Under the pieces are notes generated by a model. It was not told the DNA's origin and did no database searches. It saw nothing but the letters and a program-made list of their open reading frames with translations. Position numbers and translations under genes: made by a program. This document shows positions 38,620 through 47,773 of a DNA stretch of 64,000 nucleotides, one piece after another. The DNA comes from G965202665 sp965243835 (GTDB lineage: Bacteria > Actinomycetota > Acidimicrobiia > Spongiisociales > Spongiisociaceae). Within the stretch, counting starts at the first letter, position 1. Each line of letters opens with the position of its first letter. The DNA lies in NCBI GenBank assembly GCA_965243835.1, contig OZ251578.1:1612001-1676000 (forward strand), in the 5' to 3' direction.

Positions 38620-39909
38620 ATGGCCGCCCATCAACCCCAGTTCCCGATCCCCGCCATCTTCTGCTACGACAACCTCGACGTAATGCGGGGCATGAACAGC
38701 GAAACCGTTGATCTGGTCTATCTGGACCCCCCGTTCAACAAGGGCAAACAATTCCACGCCCCCGTCGGCGGCAAAGCCGAAGGAGCGTCCTTCGCCGATA
38801 TCTGGCACGAAGACACCGTCAAGTCGCACCAACACCTGGAGCTGGCCGACACCCACCCCCATTTGTATCGCTACATCAGCTCTGTCGAAGGCATCGGGTC
38901 GCGCTCCGCCAAATGGTATCTGATATTCATGGCGGTGCGCCTCGTCGAAATTCACAGAATAATGAAACCCGCCGCCAGCCTGTACCTGCACTGCGACCCC
39001 ACCGCCAACTACCTGCTACGCGGACTGCTCGACGCCGTCTTCGGATACCAAAACTTTCGCAACGAAATAGTCTGGTGCTATACGGGACCTGGAAAAACCA
39101 CTCGCTGGTTTCCCCGCAAACACGATACTATCCTGTTCTACGTCAAAGATACCAGGCAAAAAGCCGCTTTTAATAAAGACGCCGCTCGTATTCCCTATAA
39201 ACGCCTCAACATCCAGCATCAGCGGGAACAGCCCGGGGGGATAGGGGGGGCTCTCACCCCGGACCGGGTGGAGGAATATCGGAAGAGAGGAAAAGTATCC
39301 GAGGATTACTGGCTGGAGGACAGGGACGGGATGAGCCCGGTGGGAAGAAAGAAAGAAGAACGAGTGGACTATCCTACTCAAAAACCGCTGGCCTTGTTGG
39401 AACGGATCGTCAAAGTTTCATCCCATCCCGGCGATCTGGTGTTGGACCCGTTTTGCGGTTGCGCCACCACCTGCGTGGCCGCCCACTTGCATGACCGGCG
39501 ATGGATCGGAATTGACGTGTCGGCTAAAGCTTACGAACTGGTCAAGGAACGGCTGGACAAACAAGCGTCTCAGGGACGACTGGAACAAGGAAGCGTACCT
39601 GCCATCACCTACTTTGATCATCCTCCCCACCGCACCGACCTCGGGGAAATCAAACCGCTAACCGGCAAATGGAGAAACCAGCTACACGGGAAAATGTACA
39701 AAGCCCAAGACGGAGACTGCGCCGGATGCGGAGAACCATTCGGCCGCCAACATCTGCAAATCGACCACAAAATAGCGGTTTCCAAAGGCGGAACCGACCA
39801 CCCCGACAACCTGCAACTGCTGTGCGGCAACTGTAATTCAACCAAAGGCGACCGTCCGATGGATTATCTCAAAAAGAGAATCATGCAACGAAAGTGGCTG
39901 GATTTCTAG
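38620..39909 (+). CDS. DNA methyltransferase (N4/N6) fused to an HNH endonuclease
   Basis: 429 residues from an ATG with AGAGG upstream. Residues 1 to about 320 are an N6/N4 amino methyltransferase: motif IV DPPF at 36-39, a KWYLIFMAVRL and SLYLHCDPTANYLL region, YPTQKPLALLERIV, and motif I VLDPFCGCATTCVAAHLHDRRWIGID. The last 63 residues are an HNH nuclease with zinc-binding CxxC pairs (CAGC...CGNC) around LQIDHKIAVSKGGTDHPDNLQLL. Carrying both activities in one chain suggests a compact restriction-modification enzyme or a self-regulating nuclease. No separate restriction gene is adjacent; it sits between an SLH gene and rluD, convergent with rluD. Motif I has GCAT where GSGT is usual. Recognition site unknown. 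Confidence 0.85.
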   Translation: MAAHQPQFPIPAIFCYDNLDVMRGMNSETVDLVYLDPPFNKGKQFHAPVGGKAEGASFADIWHEDTVKSHQHLELADTHPHLYRYISSVEGIGSRSAKWYLIFMAVRLVEIHRIMKPAASLYLHCDPTANYLLRGLLDAVFGYQNFRNEIVWCYTGPGKTTRWFPRKHDTILFYVKDTRQKAAFNKDAARIPYKRLNIQHQREQPGGIGGALTPDRVEEYRKRGKVSEDYWLEDRDGMSPVGRKKEERVDYPTQKPLALLERIVKVSSHPGDLVLDPFCGCATTCVAAHLHDRRWIGIDVSAKAYELVKERLDKQASQGRLEQGSVPAITYFDHPPHRTDLGEIKPLTGKWRNQLHGKMYKAQDGDCAGCGEPFGRQHLQIDHKIAVSKGGTDHPDNLQLLCGNCNSTKGDRPMDYLKKRIMQRKWLDF

Positions 39910-39951
39910 CGCAAACCGCTAGGCGGGGACGGGGGCTAATGGCGAAGCCGC

Positions 39952-40866
39952 CTAATCCGGGGGGAGGGTTCCCGAATGAGGCGGGCCCAGGCGGCGCAGG
40001 CTTCGCCGCAGGTCGGCGGGGAGGGGGGCGACGGCCTGAACGGGCCGTCCGGTCGCCGGGTGCCGGAAAGACAGGCGGCGGGAATGGAGCCATGTCCGTC
40101 CCGGATCGGCCCCCGCCGGGGCCGGGCGCCCGTACACCGGGTCGCCCGCCACCGGGCGGTCGATGGACTCCAGATGCGCCCGAATCTGATGGGTGCGGCC
40201 CGTTTCCAGAGCTACCTCCAACAGCGACAGGTCGGGGCGCGCCCACTGCGCGACGCGCCGGTAATGGGTTATGGCCGGTTTGCCGGAGGCGGATGCGAAA
40301 CGGCGGGACCGCCGCCGGTCCAGGGGGGCGTCGATGGTTCCGGTCGGAGTCGCAAACAACCCGTGCGCCAGCGCCAGGTACTTTCTCTCCACACGGCGGG
40401 CGGCCAGCTCCTCCGTCAAACCCCGGTGAGCCCGGGGGGTGAGAGCCGCCGCCATCGCCCCCGAAGTGTCCCTGTCCAACCGGTGCACGATCCCCCACCG
40501 CGGCTCGGAACCCACTCCCTCCGCCTGCGGCCAACGGTGCAGCAACGCCGACACCAGGGTGCGGTCATCCCAATGGCCGGGACCGGGATGCGTCACCATC
40601 CCCGCCGGTTTGTCCACCACCGCCAAATCCTCGTCCTCGTACAACACCGACAACTCGATCTCCGCCGCCGCCACCCGGGGCGGAGGCGGCAGACGATAAC
40701 GCACCACCATCCCCTCCTCCGCCCGTCCCGCCGCACGCAACGGCCCCCCCTCCCCCGCCGCCTCCCCCGACTCCAACAAACGCTTGGCCCGGGTGCGGCT
40801 GATCCCGGCCAACTCGGCCAACGCCGCATCCAGGCGCCGACCGGCCAGGCGCCCCGGAACGATCAC
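39952..40866 (-). CDS. Pseudouridine synthase, RluD/RluA family
   Basis: 304 residues from a GTG overlapping the lspA stop (GTGA). The N-terminus is an S4-like domain (GRRLDAALAELAGISRTRAKRLLESGE). The catalytic region has VVDKPAGMVTHPGPGH, GIVHRLDRDTSGAMAAALT with the nucleophilic Asp in HRLD, and LEVALETGRTHQIRAHLESIDRPVAGDPVYG. It converts specific uridines of rRNA (or tRNA) to pseudouridine. A much longer upstream frame exists but lies over lspA and is not credible. Confidence 0.9.
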   Translation of the reverse strand: MIVPGRLAGRRLDAALAELAGISRTRAKRLLESGEAAGEGGPLRAAGRAEEGMVVRYRLPPPPRVAAAEIELSVLYEDEDLAVVDKPAGMVTHPGPGHWDDRTLVSALLHRWPQAEGVGSEPRWGIVHRLDRDTSGAMAAALTPRAHRGLTEELAARRVERKYLALAHGLFATPTGTIDAPLDRRRSRRFASASGKPAITHYRRVAQWARPDLSLLEVALETGRTHQIRAHLESIDRPVAGDPVYGRPAPAGADPGRTWLHSRRLSFRHPATGRPVQAVAPLPADLRRSLRRLGPPHSGTLPPD

Positions 40867-41339
40867 CGAGCGGGACGGTGCGTCCACAGCAACAGCGCCA
40901 CCCCCACCGTGATGGCCGAATCGGCCAGGTTGAAAGTCGGCCAAAACGAGAAGTCGATGAAGTCGGTCACCGAACCGCCCAGAAACGAGCCCCCGGCCTT
41001 GAAGATCCGATCCGTCAGGTTGCCCACCGCCCCGCCCAGGATCAAACCCAGGGCGGTCAACCCGAGGCGGGTTTCGGCCCGCCCGGCCAGTTTCACCAGC
41101 CACGCCGCCGCCGCCATGGCCGCAAACGCCAACACCGGACCTCCCCCCTGGAAGAGGGAAAATGCCGAACCGCGGTTCTCCACCAGGTAAAACCGCAGGA
41201 AACCGTCAATCAGCTCCGTCTCCCCGTCCGCCAAGGACGACCTCGCCCACCACTTGGTCAACTGGTCGGCCGCAACCACTCCCGAGCCGATCAGGACGGC
41301 CCGGATCCGTTTGCGGTTCAGCGTCGCCGCGAGGCGCAC
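40863..41339 (-). CDS. lspA: Lipoprotein signal peptidase II
   Basis: 158 residues if started at GTG 41339. Four membrane segments are visible and the two catalytic Asp motifs are present: GGAVGNLTDRIF and VTDFIDFSFWPTFNLADSAITVG. It removes the signal from prolipoproteins, several of which are encoded in this window. The start is uncertain because the frame stays open through the dksA-like gene; GTG 41339 gives a 22-base overlap. Its place before rluD and after the zinc-finger gene is common in actinobacteria and others. Confidence 0.92.
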   Translation of the reverse strand: MRLAATLNRKRIRAVLIGSGVVAADQLTKWWARSSLADGETELIDGFLRFYLVENRGSAFSLFQGGGPVLAFAAMAAAAWLVKLAGRAETRLGLTALGLILGGAVGNLTDRIFKAGGSFLGGSVTDFIDFSFWPTFNLADSAITVGVALLLWTHRPAR

Positions 41340-41698
41340 GCCACGCAAAGGGCGGTGTGCGGGATCACCCGCAGGCGGGCTACCGGAATCGGCCGGGCGC
41401 AACTCAGGCAATTTCCGTACTTCCCTTCCTCGATCAACTCCAAAGCCTGCCGGACCTGCATCAGCAAATCGCGGGAGTTGCGGTCCACCGACAGTTCCTT
41501 TTCGAACTCAAAGGCCATGGAACCGCCCTCGGCGGATTCGGGGTCGGGACTGCGCTCCGCCGAAGTTTCAGACAGCCGCACCCCCGCCCGTTCCGCCTCA
41601 TGCGCCTCGATCACCCGCACGAGACGGGTTTCCTCTTCTTTCAGCTTCCGCTTGAATCTGAGAACCGTGGACTCGGCAAGTTGTTTACGGCGCACCAT
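41318..41698 (-). CDS. DksA/TraR-type C4 zinc-finger protein
   Basis: 126 residues from an ATG with GGGAGG seven bases upstream. An N-terminal coiled coil (KRKLKEEETRLVRVIEAHEAERAG) precedes a C-terminal zinc finger YGNCLSCARPIPVARLRVIPHTALCVACA with CxxC-x17-CxxC spacing. Such proteins enter the RNA polymerase secondary channel or act as small regulators. The acidic tip residues of DksA are not obvious, so regulation of transcription is likely but its mode is unclear. It precedes lspA and is divergent from ileS. Confidence 0.85.
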   Translation of the reverse strand: MVRRKQLAESTVLRFKRKLKEEETRLVRVIEAHEAERAGVRLSETSAERSPDPESAEGGSMAFEFEKELSVDRNSRDLLMQVRQALELIEEGKYGNCLSCARPIPVARLRVIPHTALCVACASRRR

Positions 41699-41790
41699 CA
41701 CTGACCTCCCACCGGGGGAACGAACCGCCAAATCTAGCAGGTAGTTGGGCGGCGCCGATAATTAACGCAACCAACGCACTTTTGACTACG

Positions 41791-44700
41791 ATGTTATCCA
41801 TCCCCGACCAGGAGGAGCGTTTGCCGGAAATAGAAAACCCGCCGCCGCCGGCCCCGCCCCGCTCGGACTTCCGCCGAGTGGACCCGGCGGTGGATCTGAA
41901 AGCGTTGGAGGCCCGGGTGCAGCAACGGTGGGACGAGGGGGACGCCTTCCGCGTCTCGGTGGAGATGCGCCCCGCCGATCGCGAATTTACTTTCTACGAC
42001 GGTCCTCCCTTCGCCTCCGGGAGCCCCCACTACGGCAACATCCTGGCCGGGGTGATCAAAGACGTGGTGCCCCGCTACTGGACGATGCGGGGATACCGGG
42101 TGGAGCGCCGTTTCGGTTGGGACACCCACGGACTGCCCATCGAAATGGAAGTGGAGAAACGGCTGGGAGTATCCGGACCCCGCCGCATCGAAGAGTTCGG
42201 GGTGGACCGCTTCAACGAGGCTTGCCGGGAAATGGTGGAGGTAACCACCGAGGAATGGGAGGAGATCACCCGCCGCATCGGACGGTGGGTGGACTTTGAA
42301 AACGACTACAAAACAATGGACCCCGAGTTCATGGAAAGCGTGTGGTGGGTGTTCCGGGCCTTGTGGGACAAGGACCTGGTGTACCGCGACTTCAAGGTGC
42401 TCCCCTACTCGTGGGCGGCGGGCACCACCCTGTCCAACTTCGAGGTCAGCCTGGGCGGATACCGGGAGGTGGAAGACCCGGCGGTGACGGTGCGGCTGGA
42501 AGTTGCGGCGGGGGCCGGGCCGGTGCGGGCGGGCGACTATCTAGTCGTGTGGACCACCACCCCGTGGACGTTGCTCAGCAACCTGGCGGTGGCGGCGGCC
42601 GTGGACGCCGAATACGCGGCGGTGGAAATAGACGGGAAGCGCTATTGGACGGCCGCCGATCTGATCTCCGCGGTGTGGGAGGACCCGCCCCCGCCGGTCG
42701 CCGCCGCCCGCGGCTCGGAAATGCTGGGGGCCGTCTATCGTCCCGCTTTCCCCTACTTCGCCCGGGAAGAGGAAAAAGGAGCCTTCCGGGTCATCGCCGG
42801 CGACGAAGTGTCCACCGCCGAGGGCACCGGCCTGGTGCATATGTCCCCCGCCTACGGGGAGGAGGACTTCTACGCCCTGTCCGCGGCCGGAATCGGGTCC
42901 CTGGTGGACCCGGTGGACTCCGAAGCCAGGTTCACCGACCAGATCCCGGAGCTGGCCGGAATCCATGTGCACGAAGCCGAAGAGCGAATAATCGAAATGC
43001 TGGCCGACTCCGGGGCCCTGCTGAAAAGCGAACGCATCACGCACTCCTACCCGTACTGCTACCGCACCGACACCCCCCTCATCTACAAGGCCATCCCCAC
43101 CTGGTTCGTGCGGGTGGAGCAAATCCGCGACCGGATGGCGGAACTGAACCGCACCGTGCACTGGGTGCCGGAGCGGGTCGGGTCGCACCGGTTCGGCAAC
43201 TGGCTGGAAGAAGCGCGCGACTGGGCGGTGTCCCGCAACCGCTACTGGGGCAGTTGCATCCCGGTATGGGAATGCGCCGGATGCGGGCGCCGGGAATGCT
43301 TCGGCGGGCGGGAGGAGTTGCGGGAGCGATCCGGGGTGTGGCTGGACGATATGCACAAGCATGTGGCCGACCGGGTGACTTTCCCCTGCCCGGACTGCCC
43401 CGGGACCCTGGGGACCATGCGGCGGGTGCCCGAAGTCCTGGACTGCTGGTTCGAGTCGGGGTCCATGCCCTACGCCTACCTGCATTACCCGTTCGAGAAC
43501 CGGGATCGTTTCCAGCGCGGCTTCCCGGCCGATTTCATCGCCGAAGGCCTGGACCAGACCCGGGGCTGGTTTTACACCCTGCATGTCCTGAGCGCCGCCC
43601 TTTTCGACCGGGCCGCCTTTCGCAACTGCGTGGTCAACGGGCTGATCCTGGCCGGGGACGGCCGGAAAATGTCCAAGCGGCTCAAAAACTATCCCGAACC
43701 TTTGGAGGTGATGGACAAATACGGGGGGGATGCGGTGCGGGCCTACCTGATCAACTCCCCGGTGTTGCGAGCCGAGCCGGTGCGTTTCTCCGAAGACGGC
43801 GTCCGGGACGTGGTGCGCACCGTAATCCTCCCCTTCTGGAACACCTACTCTTTTTTCACCACCTACGCCGAAGCGGACGGCATCACTTTCCAGGATCTGC
43901 GAGGGGCGCCCGCCCCGGGGGAGCGTCCGGAAATCGACCGCTGGATCATCAGCATGCTGCAGAGCCTCATCGCGCAGACCAACTCCCTGATGGAGGGCTA
44001 CTACCTGTATTCGGTGGTGGGGCCGGCCTTGGGGTTCGTGGACGACCTGACCAACTGGTACGTGCGCCGCTCGCGACGGCGGTTTTGGCGCAGCCGGGGG
44101 GAAGGCGGACCGGAATCGGAGCGGGACAAACTGTCCGCCTTCGCCACCCTCTACGAGGCCCTGACCGCCTTCAGCCGCCTGCTGGCCCCGGTGCTCCCTT
44201 TCATCACCGATGAAATCCACCTGGGCCTGGCGCCGGATGTTTCCACCGTCCATCACACCGACTTCCCGCAAGAGTCCCCGCAACTGATCGACGCCGACCT
44301 GGAGCGTTCCATGGCGACGGCCCGGCAGGTGGTGCGGCTGGGCCGGTCGTTGCGCATCCGGCATTCGGTGGGGGTGCGCCGTCCGGCGGCGGCGCTGACC
44401 GTGCTCACCGGCGACCCGGACATTGCGGCGGCGGTGGAGCGCCACCGGTCGGTGATCGCCGAGGAACTGAACGTGAAACGGATCGACGTTTCCGCCGATG
44501 AATCGTCGGTGGTGGAACTGAGCGCCAAGCCGAACTTCAAAACCCTGGGCCCCCGTTTGGGGAAGGAAGTTAAAAATCTGGCCCGGGAGTTGGCCGCGGC
44601 CTCCGGCGAGCAGTTGGCCGATTTCCTGGCAACCGGGGAGATGACGGTGGGCGGCCATCGCCTGCGCGCCGGGGAGGTAGCGGTGATCCGCACCCCCCGT

Positions 44701-45060
44701 CCGGGGACGGCGGTGGCTTCCGAGGGCGCGGTCTCGGTGGCGTTGGACATTGAGCCCGCGCCCGGGTTGATTGCGGAGGGGCTGGCCCGGGAGGTGGTGT
44801 CCCGCATCCAGAACATACGGCGGGAAATGGACCTGCAAGTGACCGACCGGATCCGGGTGGATTACCACACGGCCGATGAGCGCCTGGCGGCGGCCATCGC
44901 CTCCCACTCCGGGTTCATAGCCGGGGAGGTGCTGGCCGCCGGTTTGAACGCCGATCCGCAACTGGAGCAGGAGTCGCCCGCCGACCGGCCGGGGGTTTGG
45001 GAACGCCGGGTGGGAGAGTCCCTGCTGAAAGTGCGGATCGGCGAAGACGGAGCCCGCTAA
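41791..45060 (+). CDS. ileS: Isoleucyl-tRNA synthetase
   Basis: 1089 residues from ATG 41791 (a TTG at 41782 is in frame). The class I core is intact: FYDGPPFASGSPHYGNILAGVIKDVVPRYWTMRGY holds the HIGH equivalent (HYGN), GWDTHGLPIE follows, the editing domain occupies the middle (VVWTTTPWTLLSNLAVA), and GDGRKMSKRLKNYPEP is the KMSKS loop. The anticodon-binding and C-terminal domains follow at full length. The HYGN form and length place it in the eukaryotic-like (type 2) IleRS group, which is associated with mupirocin resistance; that placement is from memory of motif patterns. It is the only plus-strand gene in this part and is read towards the dcw cluster. Confidence 0.95.
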   Translation: MLSIPDQEERLPEIENPPPPAPPRSDFRRVDPAVDLKALEARVQQRWDEGDAFRVSVEMRPADREFTFYDGPPFASGSPHYGNILAGVIKDVVPRYWTMRGYRVERRFGWDTHGLPIEMEVEKRLGVSGPRRIEEFGVDRFNEACREMVEVTTEEWEEITRRIGRWVDFENDYKTMDPEFMESVWWVFRALWDKDLVYRDFKVLPYSWAAGTTLSNFEVSLGGYREVEDPAVTVRLEVAAGAGPVRAGDYLVVWTTTPWTLLSNLAVAAAVDAEYAAVEIDGKRYWTAADLISAVWEDPPPPVAAARGSEMLGAVYRPAFPYFAREEEKGAFRVIAGDEVSTAEGTGLVHMSPAYGEEDFYALSAAGIGSLVDPVDSEARFTDQIPELAGIHVHEAEERIIEMLADSGALLKSERITHSYPYCYRTDTPLIYKAIPTWFVRVEQIRDRMAELNRTVHWVPERVGSHRFGNWLEEARDWAVSRNRYWGSCIPVWECAGCGRRECFGGREELRERSGVWLDDMHKHVADRVTFPCPDCPGTLGTMRRVPEVLDCWFESGSMPYAYLHYPFENRDRFQRGFPADFIAEGLDQTRGWFYTLHVLSAALFDRAAFRNCVVNGLILAGDGRKMSKRLKNYPEPLEVMDKYGGDAVRAYLINSPVLRAEPVRFSEDGVRDVVRTVILPFWNTYSFFTTYAEADGITFQDLRGAPAPGERPEIDRWIISMLQSLIAQTNSLMEGYYLYSVVGPALGFVDDLTNWYVRRSRRRFWRSRGEGGPESERDKLSAFATLYEALTAFSRLLAPVLPFITDEIHLGLAPDVSTVHHTDFPQESPQLIDADLERSMATARQVVRLGRSLRIRHSVGVRRPAAALTVLTGDPDIAAAVERHRSVIAEELNVKRIDVSADESSVVELSAKPNFKTLGPRLGKEVKNLARELAAASGEQLADFLATGEMTVGGHRLRAGEVAVIRTPRPGTAVASEGAVSVALDIEPAPGLIAEGLAREVVSRIQNIRREMDLQVTDRIRVDYHTADERLAAAIASHSGFIAGEVLAAGLNADPQLEQESPADRPGVWERRVGESLLKVRIGEDGAR

Positions 45061-45082
45061 GGCGCAACCCGGGCGTACCGGG

Positions 45083-45523
45083 TCAGGGGGCGGGATCCCC
45101 CCACTGCGGATACGGACGGTCCGCGGATTCCCCCGACTCCCCCGGCGGAGCGGGAGCGGGTCCCTCCGGCTCGATCACCTGCGTGGGCAAGTCGTGATGT
45201 TCCGTCGCTTGATGTTCCGTCGGCGGAGGGGGCTCGACCGGGCCGGGGGCCGCGGGCGGGGGCGGTTGCTCCTCGCCGAGCAACGGGGGAGTAAGCGGGG
45301 GGGCGGGCAGCGGGGAGTCCCGCATTTCCATTTCCCGGCGCCGGCGCCGGTCCTCCGCTTCCCGCAACTCCCGTATCTCCCCTTGCGCCTCGTCCAGCCT
45401 CCGGTTCAGGTCGCTGATCGTGTCCGCCACTTGATCCAGGAAAATATCCACCTCGTCCTCGGCGTAGCCCCGCAGGGCCACCCGGAACTTGACCTGTTCG
45501 ACGTCTTGGGTGCTGAGGTTCAT
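45083..45523 (-). CDS. DivIVA/Wag31-like polar growth protein, short form
   Basis: 146 residues. The N-terminal DivIVA membrane-binding domain is clear (DVEQVKFRVALRGYAEDEVDIFLDQVADTISDLNRRL). A short coiled coil follows, then a Pro/Glu-rich unstructured tail in place of the long coiled coil of Wag31. It should bind curved membrane at poles or septa. It is the last gene of the dcw cluster, convergent with ileS across a 22-base gap. Confidence 0.85.
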   Translation of the reverse strand: MNLSTQDVEQVKFRVALRGYAEDEVDIFLDQVADTISDLNRRLDEAQGEIRELREAEDRRRRREMEMRDSPLPAPPLTPPLLGEEQPPPPAAPGPVEPPPPTEHQATEHHDLPTQVIEPEGPAPAPPGESGESADRPYPQWGDPAP

Positions 45524-45541
45524 TTCCCGAACTTTACACGA

Positions 45542-45799
45542 TTAACAAATCACCTGTCGCACCAAGATCGCCGCCAGCAACAGGATCATCGGGGACAGGT
45601 CCAATCGGGCGGAACCGATGGGAATTTCCGGCACAACGCCGCGGATCACCCGCAACGGCGGGTCCACGATCACCGACAGCAGGGAGTTGATCCGCCCCAC
45701 GGCATGGTCGGACGGAACCCTGACCCAGGACAGGACGATGCGGGCCACCACGGCCAGCGCGTACAGTTGCAGGGCGATGCAGACCAGGCTCAAAATCAT
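45542..45799 (-). CDS. YggT-family membrane protein
   Basis: 85 residues with two membrane segments separated by the family motif region (RIVLSWVRVPSDHAVGRINSLLSVIVDPPLRVIRGVVPEIPIGSARLDLSPMILLLA). The protein is regularly encoded next to sepF. Its role in envelope or osmotic tolerance is poorly known. It fits snugly between sepF and divIVA. Confidence 0.88.
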   Translation of the reverse strand: MILSLVCIALQLYALAVVARIVLSWVRVPSDHAVGRINSLLSVIVDPPLRVIRGVVPEIPIGSARLDLSPMILLLAAILVRQVIC

Positions 45800-45821
45800 C
45801 CCGACGGAGCAACCTCGCCTC

Positions 45822-46418
45822 TCAGGAGTCGGTTTCGTACAGACCCAGGGCGGCCAGGCGGCGCACCTCCCGGGAGGAAAGTTCCACCCGCGGGGGACTG
45901 ACCAGAACCACCCCCTTCGCCGTCTTTTTGACAGCGCCGTCCAAGGCGTAGGTCAACCCGCTGGAAAAATCCACCACCCGGCGCGCCATTTCCGGCTCGG
46001 CGGACCTCAAATCCACCACCACCGGCACGCGCTCCCTAATGGAGTCGGCGATCCGCTTGGCGTCTTCTATCTCCCGGGCTTCGATCACCACCGCCCGGGG
46101 CGCGGTGGTTTCCCGAACACCGGTGCCGGGACGTAACACCACCCCGGACCGGGGACCGCTCCCCGGACGGGGACCGACGCCGGCGGTGGGGACTCCGCCG
46201 GCACGCGTTATCGGGGGAGCGGGACCGGGCTGGGTTCCGGGACGAACGGAGCCCGCCTGGGGCGGCATCGGCGGCCGGGTCGGCGGATGTTGCCGGGGGC
46301 GGGCCTGCCCGGGCGGCGAGGGTCCCGCGCCCGGCGCCCGGCGGGGGGACCCTTCGTCATCCTGCTCGTATTCATCCACCAGCCCCAGGGCCAGCATCAT
46401 CCTTTTCCAAGCGCTCAT
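45822..46418 (-). CDS. sepF: Cell division protein SepF
   Basis: 198 residues. The amphipathic N-terminus (MSAWKRMMLALGLVDEYEQDDEG) should bind membrane. A Pro/Gly/Arg-rich linker of about 85 residues follows, then the SepF core (APRAVVIEAREIEDAKRIADSIRERVPVVVDLRSAEPEMARRVVDFSSGLTYALDGAVKKTAKGVVLVSP). In lineages without FtsA, SepF tethers FtsZ to the membrane, which agrees with the absence of ftsA here. Confidence 0.93.
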   Translation of the reverse strand: MSAWKRMMLALGLVDEYEQDDEGSPRRAPGAGPSPPGQARPRQHPPTRPPMPPQAGSVRPGTQPGPAPPITRAGGVPTAGVGPRPGSGPRSGVVLRPGTGVRETTAPRAVVIEAREIEDAKRIADSIRERVPVVVDLRSAEPEMARRVVDFSSGLTYALDGAVKKTAKGVVLVSPPRVELSSREVRRLAALGLYETDS

Positions 46419-46436
46419 GCACCGCCTCTTTACCGG

Positions 46437-47135
46437 CTAATCGCCTATTCGCGGACCAAAGATAGCCCGTCCCACCCGGATCAGGGTGGAACCTTCCTCG
46501 ATGGCTACTTCAAAGTCGTCGGTCATTCCCAGGCTCAGGATAAGCGAACGTCCGACCCGGGCCGACAACCGGTCCTTTATTTCCCGCATTCTAGCGAAGT
46601 GCGGCCGGGCTGATTCGGGATTTCCCCCTTGGGGGGGGATGGCCATCAACCCCCGCAGGTCGGCCCCCTTCTCCTCCCACCTTTCAAACACCTGCGCCGC
46701 CTCCGCCGGGGACACGCCCCCCTTCTGCGGTTCTTCGCCTATGTTGATCTGCATAAGGGCCGGCGGGGCCGCATCGCCCCCCAACCATGTTTCCAACAGC
46801 CGGGGCCGGTCCAGGGAATGGAGCAAGGCGACCCGGGGACGCACCAAGCGCACCTTGTTGGTCTGCAAGGGCCCGATGAAATGCCATTCCGCATCCTGCG
46901 GGGCCTCTGCGGCTTTGCGGACCAGTTCCTGGCCGCGGCTTTCGGCGAACAGGCGCTGCCCGGCCCGGTAGGCCTCCCGCACCGCGTGCCGGGAATGGCC
47001 TTTGGCCACCGCCGCTAAACGGATCTCGTCCGCCCGCCGCCCGGCGCGCCGGGCGGCCTCTTCCATCCGGCTCCGCACTTCCGACAGCCGGCGGGCCGTC
47101 TCCCCGGGGTCGGGGGGCTCCGGGCGCCGGGTCAC
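46437..47135 (-). CDS. PLP homeostasis protein, YggS/PLPBP family
   Basis: 232 residues from a GTG that overlaps the pgeF stop (GTGA). It has the family segments EIRLAAVAKGHS with the PLP-binding Lys, EWHFIGPLQTNKVRLVRP, HSLDRPRLLE, LMQINIGEEPQKGGVSPAEAAQVF, LRGLMAIPP and LSLGMTDDFEVAIEEGSTLIRVGRAIFG. The usual GENR motif reads AESR. The protein binds pyridoxal phosphate and keeps free PLP in balance. It lies in its usual place between pgeF and sepF. Confidence 0.92.
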   Translation of the reverse strand: MTRRPEPPDPGETARRLSEVRSRMEEAARRAGRRADEIRLAAVAKGHSRHAVREAYRAGQRLFAESRGQELVRKAAEAPQDAEWHFIGPLQTNKVRLVRPRVALLHSLDRPRLLETWLGGDAAPPALMQINIGEEPQKGGVSPAEAAQVFERWEEKGADLRGLMAIPPQGGNPESARPHFARMREIKDRLSARVGRSLILSLGMTDDFEVAIEEGSTLIRVGRAIFGPRIGD

Positions 47136-47749
47136 GGCAACCACCCGACGGCGGCCATGCGCCGGGGAGTGGCGTCCGCCCGATGGGAGAACCATCCCTC
47201 CCCGCAACGGGTGCATTGCCCCGCCGACCACCAGCGCGCCTCCGGAACCTGGGAGCGCACCGCGGAGGGCAGGTCCACCGACCGGGAGCCCCAACTGGTC
47301 CTCCCCTCCCAGTCCCCCAACGCCCGCAACACCTCCTCGCCCACCTCGAAACAGCAGGGACCGATCATCGGCCCCAGGGCCGCCCGGCGCACCGGACCGA
47401 CGCGGCGCAACCGGCGGGCGGCGGCCGACACCACCCCCCGCGCCGCTCCCCGCCACCCGGCGTGCACCACCGCCGCCGCCCCCTCGGCCTGCAACACCAC
47501 CCCCGCGCAGTCGGCGGTGAACACCGCCATCGGCAAACCGGGCCGGGAGGTTATCAGGGCGTCGGCGGGGCCGGCCGGGCCGGGGCCGAGCGCCTCCCGC
47601 ACCCGGGTTCCGTGCCGCTGGCCGGCGGTGGCCCATTCCGGGGAGATTCCCAACCGGGCCGCCACCGCCCTCCGGTCCCCCCCGAGCATGTCCCCGGCGG
47701 CGGCCGTGGTGAATGCCGCCCCGCTCACGCCGGGCGGACGGATGATCAT
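47132..47749 (-). CDS. pgeF: PgeF/YfiH-family multicopper-type protein (purine nucleoside or peptidoglycan-editing factor)
   Basis: 205 residues. Conserved metal and active-site motifs are present: AGQRHGTRV, FTADCAGVVL, VVHAGWRGAARGVV and GPMIGPCCFEVGEEV. Members have been called polyphenol oxidase, purine nucleoside phosphorylase/adenosine deaminase, or peptidoglycan editing factor that removes mis-charged L-Ser. In dcw clusters the last role fits best. It follows ftsZ by 24 bases. Confidence 0.9.
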   Translation of the reverse strand: MIIRPPGVSGAAFTTAAAGDMLGGDRRAVAARLGISPEWATAGQRHGTRVREALGPGPAGPADALITSRPGLPMAVFTADCAGVVLQAEGAAAVVHAGWRGAARGVVSAAARRLRRVGPVRRAALGPMIGPCCFEVGEEVLRALGDWEGRTSWGSRSVDLPSAVRSQVPEARWWSAGQCTRCGEGWFSHRADATPRRMAAVGWLP

Positions 47750-47773
47750 CGCCCGCCCCCCTCCCGCTCCGCC

